DNA from: Chloroflexota bacterium
Lineage (GTDB): Bacteria; Chloroflexota; Limnocylindria; P2-11E
Direction of reading: 5' to 3'
DNA length: 60,209 nucleotides
Assembly (NCBI GenBank): GCA_005883625.1
Contig: VBDU01000072.1
Coordinates: forward strand, 1-60,209
Numbering within the stretch: the first letter of the stretch is position 1; each line of letters starts with the position of its first letter. Below the pieces are notes generated by a model that made no database searches, was not told the origin of the DNA, and worked only from the letters and a program-made list of their open reading frames with translations. Positions 54,798 to 60,209 of the stretch are shown piece after piece. A program made the translations under genes and the position numbers.

Positions 54798-55822
54798 CGG
54801 GCGACCGCACGTGCGCCCGTGCGGAGGAGCAACAGCGAGCCGAGGCCGACGATGGCGATGGCGAGGACGGCGGCCGCGTCGTTGCCGGTCGCCGGCGTGA
54901 CCGGCGAGAAGGGCCGCTCGAGACCGGCCGCCACGCGCGAGGGACTGCGCCCGTTCGCGTCCACCGCGAGGTCGTAGTTCAGCTGGATCGCGGCCGCGTC
55001 GACGCGGACCTTGCTGAGCCAGGCCGATGTCGGCACCCAGCCCATGCCCTTGTCGGACCGCAGGTCGTTCAGCAGCGAGGCCGTGGCGGGGGCGCTGTGG
55101 TCGAGCTCGATGCCCTGCGCACCGGGGCGGGGCAGGATCGCGGGCTTCTCGTCCGTGAGGAGGTACAGGTCCGCCTCGACGCGGTCGGCGGGGTCCTTGC
55201 CGAGCGCGAGGATGCGCAGCGGCACCCACGGGTTCGCGGTGGGGATCGTCACGTGGACCGGCGTGCCGTCGCCGACCCGCTGGCCGCGCGCCTTCGCGGC
55301 GTCGGCGTCGAACACGGCCGCGAGGAAGATCGGACTGCGCGCGGCGTAGAAGTCGAGGGTCTCCGGCGCGTCGGGCGGGAGCCGGAAGCCGTGCTCGGTC
55401 GCCCACTGGCCGACGGCCGAGCCGCCGCCCCTGAGGACGGTGACGTCCAGGGCGTCGATCTTGACCTGCTGGAGGACCTCGGCGGCCCCCTGCGGACCGG
55501 CCGGACCGCGCACCGCGTCGAACCGCGCCCGCGGTGGGTTCGTCTCGCGGATGAGACGCTGGAGCGTCCAATCGCCCCCGCGCTCGACCGTGGTCGGGAT
55601 GCCGGGGAGCGGTATGAGTGACCCGAACTGCCCGCTGCCGCCGGCGAACTGGAACGACGTGACGTAGTGCTCCTCGCCGTCGTGGTAGCCGGCGAAGGTC
55701 GTCGTGCGAAGCAGGTTCACCGCGCCGTTCGGGCCGATGAGCCCCGCGCAGGCCGCGGCGGGCTGCGCGTACGCGAGGGATGCCGCGACGATCGCGGCGA
55801 GGCCAGCGAAGAGCCGTCGCAT
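54794..55822 (-). CDS. DUF2330 exported, membrane-anchored protein
   Basis: 342 residues. Signal peptide (MRRLFAGLAAIVAASLAYAQ) and the DUF2330 opening CAGLIGPNGAVNLLRTTTFA ... TSFQFAGGSGQFGSLIPLPG. A C-terminal membrane helix (AAAVLAIAIVGLGSLLLLR) and Arg tail make it type I anchored. DUF2330 proteins are common in actinobacteria and Chloroflexota and have no assigned function. The ATG at 55822 has AGGAGG 6 bases upstream. First of a minus-strand run with cupredoxin. Confidence 0.87.
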   Translation of the reverse strand: MRRLFAGLAAIVAASLAYAQPAAACAGLIGPNGAVNLLRTTTFAGYHDGEEHYVTSFQFAGGSGQFGSLIPLPGIPTTVERGGDWTLQRLIRETNPPRARFDAVRGPAGPQGAAEVLQQVKIDALDVTVLRGGGSAVGQWATEHGFRLPPDAPETLDFYAARSPIFLAAVFDADAAKARGQRVGDGTPVHVTIPTANPWVPLRILALGKDPADRVEADLYLLTDEKPAILPRPGAQGIELDHSAPATASLLNDLRSDKGMGWVPTSAWLSKVRVDAAAIQLNYDLAVDANGRSPSRVAAGLERPFSPVTPATGNDAAAVLAIAIVGLGSLLLLRTGARAVAR

Positions 55823-55890
55823 ACCGTCCTCCTGTCCCTGACGTCGGGAGATGCCGGTAATGACGGCGCGAGGGGGCCGGCGGTTCCCGG

Positions 55891-56394
55891 TTAGCTGTAA
55901 CGGGCCGTGATCATCGCGAGGACGATGACGAGCCCCACGCCGAGCTGGACGTAGCCGAGCCGGCGGATCCGGCCGATGAGCGCCGCCTGCTCCGCGGCGG
56001 CGGACGCGTCGCCGGAGGCCGCCTTCGGGCCGAGCTCGAGCACCCGATACGCGAACGGGGCGAGGCGAGCGCGCAGGAGGATGTAGATCGCGAGCGCCAG
56101 GACGGCGCCGACGATGATCGACCAGGCCCACCGCGAATCGAGGGTCAGGAGCTGCTGCGCCCGTCCTGATACGAAGACGTTCACGAAGCCCCAGAAGATC
56201 GTGAGCTCCGCGACCCGGAAGATGTATTTCCACTGCCGCGGGACGAGCTGCGCCATCGCGGGCCCGCGCGCGGCCTGCGGCATCGCGAGGACGGCGGGCA
56301 GCTGGACGACGATCGTGTAGAAGCCTCCGCCGATCCAGAGGATGCCCGAGAACACGTGCAGGTACTGCACGACGATCCGCAGGAGGGCGTCCAC
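55891..56394 (-). CDS. Four-helix integral membrane protein (CopD/DUF2269-like)
   Basis: 167 residues from the GTG at 56394. Four membrane spans, the first with conserved His and Trp: VVQYLHVFSGILWIGGGFYT; others are VAELTIFWGFVNVFVSG, SIIVGAVLALAIYILL and YVQLGVGLVIVLAMITA. The HxxSGxxWxG pattern occurs in CopD-like and DUF2269-like membrane proteins, some of which bind heme or copper. Divergent from dnaJ with 18 bases between the starts. It lies beside DUF2330 and cupredoxin genes on the same strand. Confidence 0.65.
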   Translation of the reverse strand: MDALLRIVVQYLHVFSGILWIGGGFYTIVVQLPAVLAMPQAARGPAMAQLVPRQWKYIFRVAELTIFWGFVNVFVSGRAQQLLTLDSRWAWSIIVGAVLALAIYILLRARLAPFAYRVLELGPKAASGDASAAAEQAALIGRIRRLGYVQLGVGLVIVLAMITARYS

Positions 56395-56401
56395 GAGCCG
56401 G

Positions 56402-56407
56402 GATAAT
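56402..56407 (+). promoter_or_regulatory. Candidate -10 box for a separate dnaJ promoter
   Basis: GATAAT ends 8 bases before the ATG at 56416. No CIRCE element is visible here, so dnaJ-prmA-rsmE may be outside direct HrcA control. Confidence 0.45.
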
Positions 56408-56415
56408 GACAGGTG

Positions 56416-57522
56416 ATGGCGACCACGTCCGACTACTACGACCTCCTGGGCGTCCCGCGGAACGCCTCCGACGAGCAGATCCGCAGCGCCTACCGTCGGC
56501 TTGCCCGCCAGTACCACCCCGACGTGAACAAGGCCGACGACGCGTCCGAGCGCTTCAAGCAGATCACCGAGGCGTACGAGATCCTCACCGACCCGCAGCG
56601 CCGCCAGCGCTACGACATGTTCGGCTCGACGAGCGGAGGGTTCGGCGACTTCGGGATCGGCGATCTCTTCGAGACGTTCTTCGGCGGCGACTTGCGCCGG
56701 CGCGAACCCCGCGGTCCGATGCGCGGCGCCGACCTGCGCATGGAGATCGAGATCGACCTCCTGGACGCGGTGCAGGGGCGCGAGCGCGTCATCAACGTGC
56801 CTCGCCTCGAGACCTGCGAGCGCTGCCGCGGCAGCGGCGCGGAGCCGGGCTCCTCGATCTCGACGTGCGCGACCTGCAACGGCCGCGGCGAGGTACGTCA
56901 GGTGCAGCAGTCGGTGTTCGGACGGTTCGTGAACGTCTCCACGTGCCCGCGCTGCGGCGGCTCGGGGAAGACCGTCGACAAGCTCTGCGCGCAGTGCCGC
57001 GGCGAGGGCAGAGAGCGCAAGGACCGCGAGATCTCGCTCACGATCCCGCCGGGCATCGACGACGGCCAGCAGCTGCGCGTCGCCGGCGAGGGCGAGGCGG
57101 GCATGCGCGGCGGGCCCAGCGGGGACCTCTACGTCCTCATCCGGCTGAAGGAGCACGCCTCCTTCCGTCGCGAGCAGGACGACCTCGTGCACCTCCTTCG
57201 TGTCTCACCGGCCCAGGCCGCGCTCGGCGACGAGGTCACCGTGCCGACGATCGAGGGCGGCGACGCGAAGGTCCGCGTCCCCCCCGGTGCGCAGCACGGG
57301 CAGATGGTCCGCCTGCGAGGGAAGGGCGTGCCGCACCTGGGCTCGTCCGGACGCGGCGACCAGCTTGTGTACCTCGACATCGTCGTGCCGCGCGCCCTTA
57401 CGAAGGAGCAGCGGCGTCTCTACACGCAGCTCAAGGACCTGGAGGCGCCGCCGTCGCAGACCGACGAGGACGACGACCTCTTCGGCCGGATCAAGGACGC
57501 GATGGGTGGTGGGGGCGGTTGA
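56416..57522 (+). CDS. dnaJ: Chaperone DnaJ (Hsp40)
   Basis: 368 residues. J domain DYYDLLGVPRNASDEQIRSA with the HPD motif (YHPDVNKADD), a short Gly/Phe region, four zinc-finger repeats (CERCRGSG, CATCNGRG, CPRCGGSG, CAQCRGEG) and the C-terminal substrate domain with DLYVLIRLKEHASFRREQDD. Stimulates DnaK ATPase. ATG at 56416 preferred over the GTG one codon earlier. Its stop lies in GGTTGA at the edge of a hairpin repeat, overlapping prmA by 4 bases. Confidence 0.96.
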   Translation: MATTSDYYDLLGVPRNASDEQIRSAYRRLARQYHPDVNKADDASERFKQITEAYEILTDPQRRQRYDMFGSTSGGFGDFGIGDLFETFFGGDLRRREPRGPMRGADLRMEIEIDLLDAVQGRERVINVPRLETCERCRGSGAEPGSSISTCATCNGRGEVRQVQQSVFGRFVNVSTCPRCGGSGKTVDKLCAQCRGEGRERKDREISLTIPPGIDDGQQLRVAGEGEAGMRGGPSGDLYVLIRLKEHASFRREQDDLVHLLRVSPAQAALGDEVTVPTIEGGDAKVRVPPGAQHGQMVRLRGKGVPHLGSSGRGDQLVYLDIVVPRALTKEQRRLYTQLKDLEAPPSQTDEDDDLFGRIKDAMGGGGG

Positions 57523-58415
57523 GGGGGCCGCGCCCCCTCACCCGTTGGCTCGAGATCGCGGTGCCCGCTCACGCCGAGGCGGTCGAGGCGGTGAGCGAGA
57601 TCCTGACCCGGATCGGCCACAACGGGATCGCCGTCGACATGCCCACGGTCGGCGCCGGGGGCCGGGGGGCGGAGACGGGCGACTACACGGTGAAGGCGTA
57701 TCTCCTCGCGGACGCCGACGCCTTCGCGAAGGTGTCCGACGCGCGCGACGCGCTCGGTCACCTGCAGGCGTTCGGGCTCGGGCCGATCGGCGAGCTCGCC
57801 GTGCGCACGATCGACGACGAGGACTGGCTCGCGGCGTGGAAGGCCTCGCTCGCGCCGATCCGGGTCGGCGCGTTCCTCGTGCGGCCGACCTGGTCCGATG
57901 CGGACGCCGCCGGCGCGATCGCTCTCGCGCTCGATCCCGGCATGGCGTTCGGCACGGGACTCCACCCCACGACGCAGCAATGCCTCGAGGCGCTCTCCAC
58001 GCTGCCCGTCGAGGGCCTGCGCGTGCTCGACGTCGGCACGGGCTCGGGGATCCTCGCGATCGCCGCCGCGAAGCGCGGCGCGCGCGAGGTCGTCGCCGTC
58101 GATGTCGATCCGCTCGCCGTCGCGGCGGCGGCGGAGAACGCGGAGCGCAACGGCACGCGGGTGGCGGTCCGCCAGGGATCGGCCGCGGACGTCGCCGGCG
58201 CGTTCGACCTCGTGCTCGCGAACCTCGTCGGCCCCGTTCTCCTCGCGGTGGCGTCGCACCTCCGGGCGCGCGTCGCGCCGGCGGGCCGGCTCGTCGCCGC
58301 GGGCATCGTGCGGGACGCGGAGGCGGGGGTGCGCGACGCGTTCGCGCGAGTTGGCCTTCGCCTGGTCGAGCGCGAGGAGCGCGACGACTGGGTCCGGCTC
58401 GTGCTGACCGCGTGA
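57519..58415 (+). CDS. prmA: Ribosomal protein L11 methyltransferase
   Basis: About 298 residues. The usual PrmA N-terminus (RWLEIAVPAHAEAVEAVSEI) is preceded by residues coded by a hairpin repeat, so the only in-frame upstream start is TTG at 57519 (overlapping the dnaJ stop as TTGA). A GTG at 57560 would be the alternative. Methyltransferase motifs: MAFGTGLHPTTQQCLEAL, VLDVGTGSGILAIAAAKRGA, VVAVDVDPLAVAAAAENAER, VLANLVGPVLL. Trimethylates L11 with SAM. The start is uncertain; the function is not. Confidence 0.92.
   Translation: MRGPRPLTRWLEIAVPAHAEAVEAVSEILTRIGHNGIAVDMPTVGAGGRGAETGDYTVKAYLLADADAFAKVSDARDALGHLQAFGLGPIGELAVRTIDDEDWLAAWKASLAPIRVGAFLVRPTWSDADAAGAIALALDPGMAFGTGLHPTTQQCLEALSTLPVEGLRVLDVGTGSGILAIAAAKRGAREVVAVDVDPLAVAAAAENAERNGTRVAVRQGSAADVAGAFDLVLANLVGPVLLAVASHLRARVAPAGRLVAAGIVRDAEAGVRDAFARVGLRLVEREERDDWVRLVLTA
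57521..57539. repeat. GC-rich hairpin element, copy 4, inside the dnaJ/prmA junction
   Basis: GAGGGGGC-CGC-GCCCCCTC, perfect 8-bp stem. Same context as copy 2: GGTTGAGGGGGC with the TGA as the upstream stop. Here it also encodes the first residues of PrmA. Confidence 0.75.
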
Positions 58416-59143
58416 CGCATCGCTTCTTCGTCGACGAGGAGATCGCCGAGCATCCCGTGCTGCGTGGGCCTCAGGCGCACCAGATCGCGAACGTGCTCCG
58501 CCTTCGCGCGAACGAGGTCATCACGCTCGTGCGCGACGGGATCGAGGCCAAGGTGCAGCTGCGCGAGGTGACGGGCGAGGAGGTGCGCGGCCGCGTCATC
58601 GGGCGGTGCCCTGCCGAGACCGAGCCGCCCTTCCGGCTTACCCTCGCGCTTCCGCTCCTCAAGGGCGACCACGACGAGGAGGTGGTCGAGGCGGTGACGC
58701 AGCTGGGCGTGCACACCATCGTGCCCTTCGTCTCGGCGCGATCGGTCGCGCGCTCGCTCACCTCGGCCAAGCGCGAGCGCTGGCGGCGGATCGCCCGCGA
58801 ATCCGCCGAGACCGCGCGGCGCGGACGCGTCCCCGTCATCGCGGAGCCGCGGGACTGGCGGGCGCTCTTCGACGTGCTCGATCCCGGCGCGCTCGTGGCG
58901 TGGGAGGCCGAGCCGCTCGTCTCGCTGCGCGACGTCGTGGCGCGTAGCGACGCCTCGCTTGTCATCGGCCCCGAGGGCGGGCTCGAGAGCGACGAGATCG
59001 CCTTCGCGCGGGAGAAGGGCGCGCGCACCGTGTCTCTGGGGCCACGCAATCTCCGGAGCGAGACCGCCGCCATCGCCGCGGTCGCGGAGGCGGTCGCCGC
59101 CCTCGAGGGGCTTGCGCGTCCGGGCGTTGGAGGCGATCGCTAG
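58412..59143 (+). CDS. rsmE: 16S rRNA (uracil-1498-N3)-methyltransferase
   Basis: 243 residues, SPOUT-class. N-terminal PUA-like part (HRFFVDEEIAEHPVLRGPQA, HQIANVLRLRANE), then LALPLLKGDHDEEVVEAVTQ, LGVHTIVPFVSARSVARSLT, RWRRIARESAETARRGRVPV and the SAM-binding knot VIGPEGGLESDEIAFA ... VSLGPRNLRSETAAIAAVA. GTG start overlapping the prmA stop (GTGA). The prmA-rsmE pair is common downstream of dnaJ. Confidence 0.95.
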   Translation: MTHRFFVDEEIAEHPVLRGPQAHQIANVLRLRANEVITLVRDGIEAKVQLREVTGEEVRGRVIGRCPAETEPPFRLTLALPLLKGDHDEEVVEAVTQLGVHTIVPFVSARSVARSLTSAKRERWRRIARESAETARRGRVPVIAEPRDWRALFDVLDPGALVAWEAEPLVSLRDVVARSDASLVIGPEGGLESDEIAFAREKGARTVSLGPRNLRSETAAIAAVAEAVAALEGLARPGVGGDR

Positions 59144-59167
59144 GTCGCGACTAGCTCGGTCGCCGGC

Positions 59168-59323
59168 TTACCAGCGGCCCAAGAGCCTCCCGGCGACGTA
59201 CCCGAAACAGCTTCCCGACACGAAGGCCGCCAGCGAGACGAATGGAAAGTACGCGTCGAAGGGCACGCCGCGCGCAAGAGCACGAGCGATGCCGCCTCCC
59301 GGTCCGTTACCGACCCGCCGCAT
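59168..59323 (-). CDS. Possible 51-residue membrane protein downstream of plsY
   Basis: MRRVGNGPGGGIARALARGV then PFDAYFPFVSLAAFVSGSCF and GYVAGRLLGRW: one strong membrane span with flanking Arg residues. The ATG is 10 bases after the plsY stop. No Shine-Dalgarno is obvious, and the coding signal is weaker than for neighbours. The rest of the 59144-59333 stretch holds nothing recognisable. Confidence 0.4.
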   Translation of the reverse strand: MRRVGNGPGGGIARALARGVPFDAYFPFVSLAAFVSGSCFGYVAGRLLGRW

Positions 59324-59333
59324 CGGCGGCGCG

Positions 59334-59999
59334 TCAGAGCGCGACCAGTCCCCGCTCCTGAAGCTCGCTCCGGTCGAAGAGCGCTCGGTTCGCCAGGACC
59401 CGGGCGGGCGGCGCCCCGGTCGCAAGGTCGTCGCGGACGCCCGCGGTGAGACGGCGCAGCACCACGAGGGCCAGCGCGAGGACACCCGCGACGACCACCG
59501 GCGTCGTGCCTTCCTGCTCCCAGATCACCGCCGGAAAGACCGCATAGGAAAGGAGGTTCGCGAACGGCAGTACGCGGCGCGGCCGTGGCCGCACCGTGAT
59601 CCGCAGCAGCGCCGCGACGACGACGGGGATCATGGCGATGAAGAACGCGACGAAGTCGCTCGCGAGCTGGAAGCCCCACGTCGTCCCGTTCGCCCTGCCG
59701 CCGTCGAAATGATGGAAGACCGGCCACATCTGGCCGGCGATCGCCGCGAGGCCGCAGGCGAGCCGCACCTCGAGCGGAAGGCCGAGGGCCGCGGCGATCA
59801 CCACCGCGCCAAAGCCCTTCGCCGCATCCAGCAGCCCTCCGGCAAGGCCGTGCAAGGGGCCCACGGAGGCCGCGAGGTTGCTCCCGCCGAGCTTGCGCGA
59901 GCCCGCGGTGCGCAGATCGACTCCCTTGAGGCGCGCGATCAAGTACGGGAACGAGATCGAGCCGACCACGTAGCTCGCCACGACGGCCACGACCGCCAC
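59334..59999 (-). CDS. plsY: PlsY-family glycerol-3-phosphate acyltransferase-like protein
   Basis: 221 residues, about six membrane spans. PlsY motif 1: VVGSISFPYLIARLKGVDLR, then TAGSRKLGGSNLAASVGPLH (the GSGNxGAxN motif reads SRKLGGSNLAA) and LAGGLLDAAKGFGAV (the D-x-x-K motif). GQMWPVFHHFDGGRANGTTW corresponds to the HxxPxxxxFxGGKG motif with Arg for Lys. PlsY makes lysophosphatidate from acyl-phosphate and G3P. The motifs are recognisable but relaxed, so a divergent paralogue is possible. GTG start, 17 bases from the divergent HIT gene. Confidence 0.85.
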   Translation of the reverse strand: MAVVAVVASYVVGSISFPYLIARLKGVDLRTAGSRKLGGSNLAASVGPLHGLAGGLLDAAKGFGAVVIAAALGLPLEVRLACGLAAIAGQMWPVFHHFDGGRANGTTWGFQLASDFVAFFIAMIPVVVAALLRITVRPRPRRVLPFANLLSYAVFPAVIWEQEGTTPVVVAGVLALALVVLRRLTAGVRDDLATGAPPARVLANRALFDRSELQERGLVAL

Positions 60000-60004
60000 G
60001 TCCG

Positions 60005-60010
60005 TAATCT
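60005..60010 (+). promoter_or_regulatory. Candidate -10 box for the HIT gene
   Basis: TAATCT ends 6 bases before the GTG at 60017. The upstream part of this promoter must lie within plsY coding sequence. Confidence 0.45.
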
Positions 60011-60016
60011 AGGGGC

Positions 60017-60209
60017 GTGCCCGAGTGCATCTTCTGCCGCATCGTGGCGAAGGACGTGCCTTCGCGGCTGGTCTACGAGGACGACGCGATGGTGGCCTTC
60101 AACGACCTGAACCCGGCGGCGCCGCTGCACGTCCTGGTCGTGCCGCGCCGCCACGTCGGGCGGCTGGCCGACCTGGATGACGAAGCGCTCGCCGGCAAGC
60201 TCCTCCTCG
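60017..60209 (+). CDS. HIT-family nucleotide-binding protein (partial, runs off the window)
   Basis: First 64 residues only: VPECIFCRIVAKDVPSRLVY, EDDAMVAFNDLNPAAPLHVL, VVPRRHVGRLADLDD. The CxFC start, the E/D-rich strand and PLHVLVVPRRH are typical of HINT/Hit-like phosphoramidases. The catalytic HxHxH triad would lie beyond the window. HIT genes often follow the dnaJ-prmA-rsmE block in Firmicutes and Chloroflexota. Confidence 0.92.
   Translation, partial: MPECIFCRIVAKDVPSRLVYEDDAMVAFNDLNPAAPLHVLVVPRRHVGRLADLDDEALAGKLLL

Overview
The window is very G+C-rich, with codon third positions almost all G or C. It is gene-dense on both strands and uses many GTG (and some TTG) starts with 1-4 base overlaps between genes. 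The chaperone block (CIRCE-hrcA-grpE-dnaK, then dnaJ-prmA-rsmE and a HIT gene) is typical of Firmicutes and Chloroflexota. Together with the absence of any outer-membrane or LPS gene, an actinobacterial-style GpgS and many probable leaderless promoters, it suggests a high-GC Terrabacteria lineage, most likely uncultured Chloroflexota (Limnocylindria/Dormibacteria-like). That placement is inference, not proof. No rRNA, tRNA, CRISPR array or intact insertion sequence was recognised.

Layout. 1-1.1 kb: a decayed AbiEi/AbiEii type IV toxin-antitoxin pair. 1.3-6.3 kb: an M24-fold protein diverging from a coenzyme A operon (coaD, coaX, coaBC, a helical protein, a HAD hydrolase). 6.4-13.6 kb: a giant membrane-anchored alpha-2-macroglobulin without its thioester, and an MFS exporter. 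13.7-16.9 kb: pantothenate synthesis (panB, panE, panC) and a lipoprotein. 16.9-27.1 kb: a carbohydrate block: a double-UspA/GpgS-type glycosyltransferase fusion, a GT4, a glycogen-debranching-type glucosidase and a GT78-like glycosyltransferase on the minus strand, with DedA and a PAP2-GH38 fusion diverging on the plus strand. 27.2-39.4 kb: a secreted protein, a sugar-importer ATPase, a Trp/Pro-repeat DUF4388 protein, a ROK kinase, gap-pgk-eno, an AAA+ ATPase and a rifampin phosphotransferase-like protein. 39.4-46.3 kb: rpsT, murJ, lepA, hemW and small genes. 46.3-49.4 kb: a histone-H1-like protein, a nucleoside-deoxyribosyltransferase-like protein, a Crp/Fnr regulator, a receiver protein and MscL. 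49.5-60.2 kb: the heat-shock operon, with an inverted five-gene membrane/copper block between dnaK and dnaJ, then prmA, rsmE, plsY and the start of a HIT gene.

How it fits together. The strongest candidate for an undescribed system is the 16.9-27.1 kb block. It combines two different synthase types known from glucosyl- and mannosylglycerate metabolism (GT81 fused to stress-sensor domains, and GT78-like) with two glycosidases, one of them fused to a PAP2 membrane phosphatase. It lies close to 3-phosphoglycerate-producing glycolytic genes. A regulated glycosyl-glycerate osmolyte or glucan system is a reasonable hypothesis. Substrates cannot be read from sequence.

Two signals cut across the annotation. 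First, TANNNT (or close) boxes end 6-8 bases upstream of about a dozen start codons, which implies leaderless transcription. Second, a family of GC-rich hairpins built on GGGGC-loop-GCCCC sits exactly at gene junctions (22.08, 27.13, 53.22 and 57.52 kb).
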